Shown here: positions 40,991-49,494 of the stretch, in pieces
How positions within the stretch are numbered: position 1 is the first letter of the stretch
Layout: each line of letters starts with the position of its first letter
NCBI GenBank assembly: GCA_030830965.1
Contig: JAURLX010000004.1
Coordinates: 1 to 64,000, forward strand
Length of the DNA: 64,000 nt
Direction: 5' to 3'
Source: Verrucomicrobiota bacterium
GTDB lineage: Bacteria; Verrucomicrobiota; Verrucomicrobiia; Opitutales; UBA953
Notes under the pieces: model-generated
What the model was told of the DNA's origin: nothing
What the model saw: the letters and a program-made list of their open reading frames with translations, nothing else
Database searches by the model: none
Made by a program: the position numbers and the translations under genes

Positions 40991-42258
40991 GCAGGACGCC
41001 GTCATCCGTCGAGGACTGGCGGGAGTTCACGCTGACCCGCGGACCGCGCATGGCGGCGGAGGAGTTCCTGCTCCGCCTTGCGGAGCTGTCGGGCGAGGAG
41101 CAGCGCTCCGCGCTCTGCGGCCTCCCGGATGCGCGCGAACTGGCGCATCGCTTCGAAGCCGCCTGGCCCCGGCGCGAGGCGGCCCTCGGCGGCGTGCCCT
41201 TCCTGACCAAGGACGTCTTCTTCACCCGCGGCGCCACGACCGGCGCCGGGTCGGTCTTCCTGCGGGATGAGCTGGGGCCCGCGACGCGCTCCTCGACCCT
41301 GCCCGACGCCTTTCGCGTCGACGCGGGAGCGGTCGAGTGCGGGCGCACCCAGCTCAACGAGTTCGCGCTCGGCCTCACGGGCGAGAATCCGCACTTCGGA
41401 GACTGCCCGCATCCCTCCCGACCCGGCCGGCTCGCCGGGGGCTCGAGCTCCGGCTCCGCCTTCGCGGTGGCACGCGGGCTGGCGCCCTTCGCGCTCGCGA
41501 CCGACACCGCGGGCTCGATCCGCGTGCCCTGCGGGCACTGCGGCGTCTGGGGCCTGCGTCTCTCCCCGGACGTGAACCCGATCGGCGACATCTTCCCGCT
41601 CTCACCGGGTTACGACGCGCAGGGCTGGATCGCCCGCACGCCGCGCGACCTCCGACAGGTCTCCGCCGCGGTGCTCGGCGAAGCCCCGCCGGCCGGCGCG
41701 GGACTGTGGGCCGGCGACCTCGGCGTCGGGGTCGACGGCGAAACCCTGGCCGCCGCCCGCGACCTTTCCCTGCGCGCAGGCGCGCAGGAGGACCGCGCGG
41801 CGGCCGAGCTGCTGCGGCTCGCGTCCGCCGGCGCGGCCGAAGCATGGCCCGTGATCGGCGCAGCCTCCGCGGCCCGCGTCCACGCCGCCTGGCTCGACCG
41901 CAGGAGGGAAGCCTACGATCCGGTCGTCTGGGCCAGGCTTGACGCGGGACGTCGGCGTACGCCGGAGGAGCTGCGCGCCGCCGAGGCGGTGCGCAGCCGC
42001 GTCGCGGAGGCCTTCCGGGCGGTCTTCCGGCGCCATCACTTCGTGGCGCTGGTCTCCTCGGGGCCCGCGCTCACCAAGGCCGGGGCCGACGGACGCGCCC
42101 GCGCGACGCTGCTGGCCCTCAACGCGCCCGCCTCGCTGGCCGGACTGCCCGCGGTGGCGGGCTGCGCGCGGCTGGAGGACGGAAGCACGGTCGGCGTGCA
42201 GTTCGTCTTCCCCGACATGGCCAACTTCGGGTGGGACGCGCTACTGTCCCGCCTCTGA
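40987..42258 (+). CDS. Amidase-signature family protein (GTG start)
   Basis: GTGA overlap with the beta-CASP stop. FLTKDVFFTRGATTGAGS; GRLAGGSSSGSAFAVARGLAPFALATDTAGSIRVPCGHCGVWGLR; Ser-cisSer-Lys residues present. Confidence 0.88.
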   Translation: MSRTPSSVEDWREFTLTRGPRMAAEEFLLRLAELSGEEQRSALCGLPDARELAHRFEAAWPRREAALGGVPFLTKDVFFTRGATTGAGSVFLRDELGPATRSSTLPDAFRVDAGAVECGRTQLNEFALGLTGENPHFGDCPHPSRPGRLAGGSSSGSAFAVARGLAPFALATDTAGSIRVPCGHCGVWGLRLSPDVNPIGDIFPLSPGYDAQGWIARTPRDLRQVSAAVLGEAPPAGAGLWAGDLGVGVDGETLAAARDLSLRAGAQEDRAAAELLRLASAGAAEAWPVIGAASAARVHAAWLDRRREAYDPVVWARLDAGRRRTPEELRAAEAVRSRVAEAFRAVFRRHHFVALVSSGPALTKAGADGRARATLLALNAPASLAGLPAVAGCARLEDGSTVGVQFVFPDMANFGWDALLSRL

Positions 42259-42261
42259 GCC

Positions 42262-43710
42262 TCAGAGCCGGCGGCGACGGAGATGCGCGGCGGGCTGGCC
42301 GAGGGATTCGCGGTACTTGGCGACCGTCCGGCGGGCGATCCTCACCCCGCGTTTCTGGAGCTCGGCCGTGATGGCCTCGTCGGCGAGCGGAGCGGCGGGG
42401 TTCTCGCGAGCCAGGATGTCGGCGATCATCTCTTGCACGCCTTCCTGGGCGACCGAACCGCCGTCGGCCGTGGCCACGCCGGATGTGAAGAACCAGCGGA
42501 ACTCGCGTAGCCCATGGGGCGTGAGCATCCATTTGTTCGCGGCCGCCCGGCCCACCGTGGTCTCGTGCACCTCCATCTCCCGGGCGACGTCGGACATGGT
42601 CAGCGGGCGCAGGCGCGCGGGGCCGTGCTCGAAGAAGTCGGCCTGGCGTTCGACGATGATGCGGGCGAGCCGCTCCACGGTCCGCTGGCGCTCCTCGATC
42701 GCGCCGATGAGGAACTTACCCTGCTTCATGCGCTCGAGGATGTAGGCCCGCTCCTTGTCGCCCAAGGCGGCGCCAGCGAGCATGTCCTTGTAGGCCGGGG
42801 CGAGCCGGAGGCGGGGGACATGACGGTCGTCCATGGCCACCTTCCATCCGCCCTCGCCGTCCGGCGAGACGATCGCGTCGGGCACGACGACCCGGTTGTC
42901 GTCCCGGGCGAAACGCCTCGAGGGCACGGTCTCAAGCCGGGCTAGTTCCGCGAGGGCCTCGCGCACCTCGTCGGGCGCGGCACCGAGCGTGCGTCCGCAT
43001 TCGTCGAGACGGCGCGCCATGAGCGCCTCCCAGGCGTCCGAGACCAGCCGGGCGGCGAGCGAGGCGCCCCGGCCGAGCTGGCGGAGCTGCGCGAGGAAGC
43101 ATTCGCGGAGGTCGTGGGCGCCGACCCCGGGAGGATCGAAGCCCAGCAGGAGCGCATGGGCCGTCACGACGGCCTCATAAGGCTGACCGCTGCGCAACGC
43201 CAGGGACGAGAGATCCTCCTCGAGGAACCCGCGCTCGTCGAGCGAGCCGATGAGGAGCCGGAGCGCCTCGGACACGGCCGGATCGTCGGAGGCCGTGCGT
43301 GCCTGCTCGGCGAGATGCTCGGCGAGGGAGGTTTCTCCGGCGAGGGACTCGAACATATGACGGCGCCGCTCCTCGTCTTCCTGGGAGTAGCCCTGCGAAC
43401 GCACCTCCTCGTAATAGCTCTCGTCCCAGTCCTCCTTCATCCTGCGGAGCGCGTCGAAGTCGTCTTCGCCGAGCCGCAGCTCGCCGGAGCCCTCCTCCTC
43501 GCCGGGGTCGGAAGGCGTCCCGACCTCGAAAGGCTCGGAGTCGCCGGCGTCGACCTCCTCCAGCAGCGGGTTCGCGGCCAGCTCCTCGGCGAGCTCCCGG
43601 CGCAGTTCGGCGGCCGGCACCTGCAGGATTCGCAGCGACTGCCGGAGCTGAGGCGTGAGAACGACGCCCTGCACCTGCTTCTGAGACTGATTGACGCCCT
43701 GCTCTGCCAT
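42262..43710 (-). CDS. rpoN: RNA polymerase sigma-54 factor
   Basis: VVLTPQLRQSLRILQVPAAELRRELAEELAANPLLEE; MSDVAREMEVHETTVGRAAANKWMLTPHGLREFRWFFTSGV; ITAELQKRGVRIARRTVAKYRESLGQPAAHLRRRRL. Confidence 0.96.
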   Translation of the reverse strand: MAEQGVNQSQKQVQGVVLTPQLRQSLRILQVPAAELRRELAEELAANPLLEEVDAGDSEPFEVGTPSDPGEEEGSGELRLGEDDFDALRRMKEDWDESYYEEVRSQGYSQEDEERRRHMFESLAGETSLAEHLAEQARTASDDPAVSEALRLLIGSLDERGFLEEDLSSLALRSGQPYEAVVTAHALLLGFDPPGVGAHDLRECFLAQLRQLGRGASLAARLVSDAWEALMARRLDECGRTLGAAPDEVREALAELARLETVPSRRFARDDNRVVVPDAIVSPDGEGGWKVAMDDRHVPRLRLAPAYKDMLAGAALGDKERAYILERMKQGKFLIGAIEERQRTVERLARIIVERQADFFEHGPARLRPLTMSDVAREMEVHETTVGRAAANKWMLTPHGLREFRWFFTSGVATADGGSVAQEGVQEMIADILARENPAAPLADEAITAELQKRGVRIARRTVAKYRESLGQPAAHLRRRRL

Positions 43711-43824
43711 GAAGGCACGGAGCATAGTGGGCGGCCGACCCCCTTGGCAAAGAGTAAGCGTTCCAATACGGCTTGATTAGCGGTGGAGGCCTCGCAACCC
43801 TATCGGGGGCCTCCCCTCCCAGGC

Positions 43825-45471
43825 ATGCGTCAATTCTCGCTTTTCATCAACGACCAGGTCCGCGGGCCCCACGCCGAGGCGGAGATCGTCGAGATGATTG
43901 CCCGGGGCGAGCTGACTCCGCAGACGCTCTGCGCGCCGGACGGCTCGACCGAATGGGAACCGCTCTCGAGCCATTTCAGCTTCGGCAGCAAGCTCAAGGT
44001 CAGCCGGGCGAAACAGGAGGGCGAGAGCGCCGCAGAGACCCGGGCCGACGTCGCCATCGACCAGCGGCGCAAGCTGCTGGTCTACGGCCTGGCCGATTCC
44101 GTCTCGATCGACCAGTTCGAACGCGGGCAGGCGCAGCAGATGATCGACGCCCATGAACGCAAGCTCCGTGCCCGCATCGCCCGGCATCGCTGGGCCGGCG
44201 TCGGCGGCCTGGCGGGCGGCGTCCTGCTCGGGCTCTACCTCGGCCTTCGCACCCCCCTCGACGTCCCCATTGTCGCGGCCGCCGCCACGGCGCTCAAGCC
44301 CGAGGATAAGCCGGCGCTGGTCCAGGCGCGCAACCTCGACCGCGAGGTGGCCCAGTTCGCCAAGCTCAAGGCACAGGTCGAGGCGATCAGCTTCTCGAAG
44401 CCGGCCGGCGGCATGCTCGCGGGACCGGTGCTGACCGCGCGGCTCAAGACCGACCCGGCCCGGGCCTTCCGGGTCATCGGCCATGCAAGCCTCGCCCCCC
44501 TTTCGGAGCGGGTAGGCAAGTGGAGGATCAGCCTGGATGGATCGGCCCGGGTGATCGTGCTGCCCTCCGCCATGAGCCCGGCCATCGCCGAAAAGGTGGC
44601 GGCGCAGTCGGCCGTACTGGAAACGGTGCTCTCGCCGATGCTGGACGACGCCCGCTTCGAGGAATACCGCGAGGAGCTCCTGCGCGGGCTGCCGGAGTTG
44701 GCGGGCAATTCGGACTCGGACAAGCTCCGCAACGACCTGAAGAAGCTCAAGGTCTCGGAATTGGCCACCGCCGCGGCGCGGGTCGACTTCCGCGCGGCGC
44801 AGGCGGCAGCCAACCCGGCGACCCGCGGCTGGTCCGTCGCGCTCAAGCAGTTCGCCGACAAGATCCGTGAACTGCACGCCCGCGTGCGCATCAACGTGGA
44901 CCCGGAGGCGCGGCGCAAGATGTGGAGCGACTTCAACGCTGGCCCGGGGGCCGAACTGGCCGCATGGGCGCTGGCCATCGGCGGCAAGGAGGTGATCCTT
45001 GGGTCGGACGGCATGTTCCGGCTCGAGGAGGTGGCCAAGCTCGACGAGGCCGCGGCGATCAGGCAGGTGCTGGTCGTCACCCGCATCAACGGAGACCCGG
45101 TGCACCTCCCCTGGGGCTCGCCGTTCATGATCCATCGTGAGCTCCGGAGCGAACCCCTTCCCGTCGACCACTTCCTCCTGCGCGAGCGGTACAAGGTGGT
45201 CGACAAGCCGGTGGCCGGAGATCGCCGGCTAGCGGCCAAGCTGCGCGTGGGCGGCAAGGAGCTCGTCGTCGAACGACGCTCGCCGCGCTGGTATTACCTT
45301 TCAGTGGCGCGGGAGAAGGACCCCGACACCGTCCTGCTCCTCGTGGACGAGCAGACCCAGGCCAGGTACAAGGTGGGACAGGAAGTGCCCATGTCGGTGC
45401 TCCTGAAGAGCGAGATGTTCATGCGTCCGGCCGAGTCCGCACTCCCGCCCGTCCTCTCTCCGGTCCAGTGA
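43825..45471 (+). CDS. GYF_2/DUF4339-domain membrane protein
   Basis: FSLFINDQVRGPHAEAEIVEMIARGELTPQTLCAPDGSTEWEPLSSHF (GYF_2-like); TM WAGVGGLAGGVLLGLYLGL; large C-terminal region of unknown function. Confidence 0.75.
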   Translation: MRQFSLFINDQVRGPHAEAEIVEMIARGELTPQTLCAPDGSTEWEPLSSHFSFGSKLKVSRAKQEGESAAETRADVAIDQRRKLLVYGLADSVSIDQFERGQAQQMIDAHERKLRARIARHRWAGVGGLAGGVLLGLYLGLRTPLDVPIVAAAATALKPEDKPALVQARNLDREVAQFAKLKAQVEAISFSKPAGGMLAGPVLTARLKTDPARAFRVIGHASLAPLSERVGKWRISLDGSARVIVLPSAMSPAIAEKVAAQSAVLETVLSPMLDDARFEEYREELLRGLPELAGNSDSDKLRNDLKKLKVSELATAAARVDFRAAQAAANPATRGWSVALKQFADKIRELHARVRINVDPEARRKMWSDFNAGPGAELAAWALAIGGKEVILGSDGMFRLEEVAKLDEAAAIRQVLVVTRINGDPVHLPWGSPFMIHRELRSEPLPVDHFLLRERYKVVDKPVAGDRRLAAKLRVGGKELVVERRSPRWYYLSVAREKDPDTVLLLVDEQTQARYKVGQEVPMSVLLKSEMFMRPAESALPPVLSPVQ

Positions 45472-45477
45472 CGCAGC

Positions 45478-46671
45478 TCACGGCTTGCGCGTCCAGCAGT
45501 CCGGCTGCGAGCAGCTGCCGAGCTGGGGCGGGCTCAGCCGGCTCACCTTGCCGCTGACGGTGTCCACCACCGCCAGCCAGGAGCTGCTGCGGCTCGCCTG
45601 CGTGGCCACGACGTGACGGCCGTCGGCGCACCAGGAGGCGTGGGAAAGGTCGAAGGCGCTCGCCGCCGGCACCTCCTGCACCGTGCCAGCAGAGAGGTCG
45701 GCGACGGCCAGACCGAGACGGCCGGACTGGAAGGTGAAGACCAGCTTGTTCTCCACGGGGCTCCACCGGGGCTCGGTGGCGTAGGAGTATCCGGTAGGGA
45801 CGCGCGAGGGCGTGCCGCCGGCGGCCGAGGCCAGATAGATGCCCGGACGGCCGGTGGGGCCGCTCGTGAGAGCGATGCGTGAGCCGTCCGGGGACCAAGC
45901 CGGGTCGGCGTTGACGACCTGGGAGCCGGCGGCCGCGATGAGGCGGCGCGCGCCCTTCGCGTTGGCGTCGGCCACGTAGACGTCCATGGTGCCCTTGTTC
46001 GACGAGACGAAGATGAGCCGCCCGTCGGGCCCGGAGCTCGCCGCGCCGATCGCGCCGCGCACCCCGGTGAGGAGGGCCCGAGGGGCGCCAATCCCGTTGG
46101 TGGTGTAGAGACCCGGGAATCCGTCCAGCGAGGAGATGAAGTTGATGCGCGTCCCGTCCGCGCTCCAGCGGGGGGAGATGGAGGTGTTGCGGTAGGAGGT
46201 CAGGATGAGCGTGCGGGCGCGGGCGAGCGTGGTCTTGCAGATCTCGTCGAAGCCGGAGGCGCGCGAGGTGAAGGCGACCTTGGTGCCGGCGTAGAGGGGG
46301 CGCAGGCGCAGCGGACGACCGAGGCCGACGACGATCGCGTCGGCCACCTGGAGGGCGAGATCCTCCTCGTCGCGGCCGCGCACCTCCTGCTGGAAAGCGA
46401 ACGGGGCGGCGTCGCAAGCCACGGACGCGGAAACCCCCTGGCGACTGACGACCACGCGCCGCGGGGAGTTCGCCTGCAGGACGATGGCGCCATGCAGCGA
46501 CAGCGCGAACTGCACGAGGTCGCCCAGCGCGCGGTCGTCGCTGACCACGGCGACCGTGACCTTGCCCGAAGCGATCACGGCGGTGATCTCATCGTTGACG
46601 ACCACCTTGCCCTGGGCGCGGAGTAGCAACGGAGACAGCACGACGAAGAGAAGGGAAAGGATGCGATTCAT
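45478..46671 (-). CDS. tolB: TolB-like beta-propeller translocation protein
   Basis: Signal peptide MNRILSLLFVVLSPLLLRAQG; SPRWSADGTRINFISSLDGFPGLYTTNGIG...DPAWSPDGSRIALTSGPTGRPGIYL...EPRWSPVENKLVFTFQSGRLGL. Confidence 0.85.
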   Translation of the reverse strand: MNRILSLLFVVLSPLLLRAQGKVVVNDEITAVIASGKVTVAVVSDDRALGDLVQFALSLHGAIVLQANSPRRVVVSRQGVSASVACDAAPFAFQQEVRGRDEEDLALQVADAIVVGLGRPLRLRPLYAGTKVAFTSRASGFDEICKTTLARARTLILTSYRNTSISPRWSADGTRINFISSLDGFPGLYTTNGIGAPRALLTGVRGAIGAASSGPDGRLIFVSSNKGTMDVYVADANAKGARRLIAAAGSQVVNADPAWSPDGSRIALTSGPTGRPGIYLASAAGGTPSRVPTGYSYATEPRWSPVENKLVFTFQSGRLGLAVADLSAGTVQEVPAASAFDLSHASWCADGRHVVATQASRSSSWLAVVDTVSGKVSRLSPPQLGSCSQPDCWTRKP

Positions 46672-46735
46672 GGGAGGAGAACGAAAGGGCGGTTAGCAGT
46701 TTGACCCCGAGAGGGCCCGGACTTCAATCCCGCTC

Positions 46736-47821
46736 ATGCCACTCGACCCGGAAACCGTCCGCAGGGCCCTGGCCGGAGTCCGTTACCCGGGATACAGCCG
46801 CGACATCGTCGCCTTCGGCCTGGTCAAGGGCGTAGACGTCTCGGCCGACGGCAAAGTCTCGGTCGGACTGGCGGTGACCACCGCGGATCCCGAGGTCCCG
46901 AAGAAGCTCCATGCGGACATCGAGGCGGCCCTCAAGGCCGCCGGGGCGGTCCGGCCCGAGATCGCGATCACGGTCACGGTGCCGAAATCCGGTCCGGCGG
47001 CGCCCACCGTCAAGGCCCCGGCCGATGCCGGGGTGGGCCGGGTCAGGCACATCGTGGCCGTGGCCAGCGGCAAAGGCGGGGTCGGCAAGTCCACCTTCGC
47101 CGTGAACCTGGCCTGCGCCCTCGCCCGCAGCCTGACGGAAAATGGCCGTCCGGACCGAGTCGGGCTGATGGACTGCGACATCTACGGCCCCTCCGTGCCC
47201 CTGATGATGGGACTGGGGGGCCGGCCCATGATCGACGGGGAGGTGCTGCTTCCCCCCGAGAACTTCGGGGTGAAGGTCATCTCGATGGGCCTGCTCGTCG
47301 ACGAGTCGGCTCCGGTGATCTGGCGCGGGCCGATGGTCATGAAGACCATCTCCCAGTTCGCCACCAACGTGCGCTGGGGGGAGCTGGACGTGCTCCTCAT
47401 CGACCTCCCTCCCGGCACGGGCGACGCACAGCTGTCCATCGTCCAGACGATGGCGCTCTCGGGCGCCGTGATCGTGACGACGCCCCAGACCGCCGCGGTC
47501 ACGGTGGCGCTTCGCGGGGCCTCGATGTTCGGCAAGGTGAACGTGCCCGTGCTCGGCGTGGCGGAGAACATGAGCTATCTTGAGACTGCCGACGGAGGAC
47601 GGCAGCATGTCTTCGGACAGGGCGGTGGGCTGCGCGTCGCGGAGGCGCTCGACACCGAGCTGCTCGGAGAGGTCCCGCTCGACCCGGCCGTGCGCATGGG
47701 CGGGGATCACGGCATCCCGGTCGTCATCAGCCATCCCGACAGCAATGCCGCCCGGGTCTTCCGCTCCGTCGCCCTTGCGGTACTCCGAAAACTGCAGAAT
47801 CAACCGGATGACTCGGCTTGA
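46736..47821 (+). CDS. mrp: Mrp/ApbC-family P-loop ATPase
   Basis: HIVAVASGKGGVGKSTFAVNLACALAR; GLMDCDIYGPSVPLMMG; LPPGTGDAQLSIVQTM; DUF59 N-terminal domain. Confidence 0.95.
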   Translation: MPLDPETVRRALAGVRYPGYSRDIVAFGLVKGVDVSADGKVSVGLAVTTADPEVPKKLHADIEAALKAAGAVRPEIAITVTVPKSGPAAPTVKAPADAGVGRVRHIVAVASGKGGVGKSTFAVNLACALARSLTENGRPDRVGLMDCDIYGPSVPLMMGLGGRPMIDGEVLLPPENFGVKVISMGLLVDESAPVIWRGPMVMKTISQFATNVRWGELDVLLIDLPPGTGDAQLSIVQTMALSGAVIVTTPQTAAVTVALRGASMFGKVNVPVLGVAENMSYLETADGGRQHVFGQGGGLRVAEALDTELLGEVPLDPAVRMGGDHGIPVVISHPDSNAARVFRSVALAVLRKLQNQPDDSA

Positions 47822-47854
47822 TTCCTGCCGAGGGACGCCCCATCATCTCATTCC

Positions 47855-48079
47855 ATGATCGACAGGGGCGAAACCGGAGAAGGAGGGGGCGACTTGGCCT
47901 CCCGCTCCTCGCTCTACGCCGAGTTTCTGGCCGAACGGGAGGAGATCCTCCGGCACAAGTGGATAGAATCCGAGAAGGCGGGGCACGACATCGGCTTCGA
48001 ACGGGCGCTGATCGACTGGACCCGCAACCACCGGGCACGCTGGCGGCAGGAAAGGCGCGAGCGCAGGCGAGCCTCCTAA
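47855..48079 (+). CDS. Small hypothetical protein, charged
   Basis: 74 aa: SSLYAEFLAEREEILRHKWIESEKAGHDIGFERALIDWTRNHRARWRQERRERR. Confidence 0.6.
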   Translation: MIDRGETGEGGGDLASRSSLYAEFLAEREEILRHKWIESEKAGHDIGFERALIDWTRNHRARWRQERRERRRAS

Positions 48080-48081
48080 CC

Positions 48082-48120
48082 CCAAAAGACAAGGGCCGCC
48101 GTCCCTGCGGACGACGGCCC
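48082..48120 (-). terminator. Rho-independent terminator of rpmG
   Basis: Minus strand: gggccgtcgtcc-gcag-ggacggcggccc (12 bp with one G-U) then ttgtctttt. Confidence 0.85.
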
Positions 48121-48143
48121 CTGCATCGGACAAGGAGCGGAGT

Positions 48144-48314
48144 TCAGCCCTTGATCTCCTTGTGCAGCGTGTGGCGGCGCAGGGAGGGGTTGTACTTCAG
48201 CTTCTCGACCTTCTCCTGGGAAAGCTTCTTGTTACGGGTGGTCATGTAACGGGAGGGACGCTTGCCCTCCTTGCGGGCTTCGGTGCACTCGATGATGACG
48301 GTTTCGCGGGGCAT
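48144..48314 (-). CDS. rpmG: 50S ribosomal protein L33 (cysteine-free zinc-site variant)
   Basis: Hand translation: [56 protein letters not shown] (56 aa). Not in supplied ORF track. Confidence 0.95.
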   Translation of the reverse strand: MPRETVIIECTEARKEGKRPSRYMTTRNKKLSQEKVEKLKYNPSLRRHTLHKEIKG

Positions 48315-48371
48315 GATTCAGGAAGGATTGGAAGGTTGAGGATTGGGTCCGGCTTACGGGGTCGGCAAGCC

Positions 48372-48406
48372 CGAAAAAGAGCCGGGCGGCCTCACGGACC
48401 GCCCGG
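48372..48406 (-). terminator. Rho-independent terminator downstream of the COX24-like microprotein gene
   Basis: Minus strand: ccgggcgg-(9 nt)-ccgcccgg followed by ctctttttc. Confidence 0.7.
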
Positions 48407-48430
48407 AATCTGGCCGATTAGGGGCCGGAA

Positions 48431-48529
48431 TCAGCCCCAAAGGCGCTTCTTGTGACGGTTGTTCTTCGAGCGCTTACGGCGCTTGTGCTTGTTCATCTTC
48501 AGACGGCGCTGCTTCTTGAGGCTTCCCAT
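48431..48529 (-). CDS. AURKAIP1/COX24-domain (bS22-like) basic microprotein, 32 aa
   Basis: Hand translation: [32 protein letters not shown]. Not in supplied ORF track. Confidence 0.85.
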   Translation of the reverse strand: MGSLKKQRRLKMNKHKRRKRSKNNRHKKRLWG

Positions 48530-48583
48530 GGGTGTCAGATGGAAGGCATCAAGGGGCGGACATGGCGGGCAGTAAAGCCGAAA

Positions 48584-49453
48584 CTAGGCCGCGATCCTCG
48601 TTTCAATAACCCACGCATCCGGCCCCCAGCATCGACGCAGCACCGAACGCAGGGCGTCCACATCCGGCTCTCCGCGGACCAGGCAGAAGCCGGCGCTCCC
48701 GCTGCCCGTCATGCGGAAGCCCTGCCCCGTGGCCGTGCCGGCGGCCTCCAGCCCGACCGACAGGGCGAGGAACTTCCGGAACACGGGCGGCTCGAGATCG
48801 TTGCCGAGCTGGGACGGATCGGACTCGGGCCTGGCCAGCCATGCCGAGAGGAGCGCCTCGGCCTGAGCCGGGGACCGCGGCGCCCCATGCCTCGCGAAAA
48901 GCGCGTAAGCCTCAGGCGTCGGCACGCCGAAGGGCGGCTTGACGACCAGGACGCGACGGCCAGCGAGCGCCCTGCGGGGCGCGACTCCGAGCGGCTCGAT
49001 TCTCTCACCCCGGCCCCGCATCACCGCGGGCTCGCGTCTGATGAAGAAAGGGCAGTCGGAGCCGACCTCGGCCGCCACCGCGGCAAGGAACTCCGGTCCA
49101 CGCGGCGCCCCTGAGGCACGGTCGAGCAGACGAAGCGCCGCGGCCGCGTCCGAGCTTCCGCCGCCGAGTCCGGCCCCGGACGGGATGCGCTTGCTCAGCA
49201 TGAAATGTCCGCGCGGACAGTCCGGACGGGCCCGCGCGTAGGCCTCGGCCGCGCGCAGGACCAGATTGGTCGCATCGGAAGGGACGTCGGTGTCGTCGCA
49301 TCGCAAGGACCATGCGGCGGCGGGCTCGAAGGTCAGCTCGTCGGAAAGCTCGAGCGGCACGACGAGGCTCACGAGGTCGTGGAAACCGTCCTCCCGTCGT
49401 CCGACGACGGCGAGCGACAGGTTGAGCTTCGCTGGCGCGGCCTCTGCGTGCAC
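48584..49453 (-). CDS. ispE: 4-diphosphocytidyl-2-C-methyl-D-erythritol kinase (GTG start)
   Basis: AEAAPAKLNLSLAVVGRREDGFHDLVSLVVPLELSDEL; KRIPSGAGLGGGSSDAAAALRLL; VGSDCPFF; MTGSGSAGFCLV. Confidence 0.94.
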   Translation of the reverse strand: MHAEAAPAKLNLSLAVVGRREDGFHDLVSLVVPLELSDELTFEPAAAWSLRCDDTDVPSDATNLVLRAAEAYARARPDCPRGHFMLSKRIPSGAGLGGGSSDAAAALRLLDRASGAPRGPEFLAAVAAEVGSDCPFFIRREPAVMRGRGERIEPLGVAPRRALAGRRVLVVKPPFGVPTPEAYALFARHGAPRSPAQAEALLSAWLARPESDPSQLGNDLEPPVFRKFLALSVGLEAAGTATGQGFRMTGSGSAGFCLVRGEPDVDALRSVLRRCWGPDAWVIETRIAA

Positions 49454-49494
49454 GGGCCCAGATTGCCCGCGACCAAGGGCGAGGCGAGGCCTTT

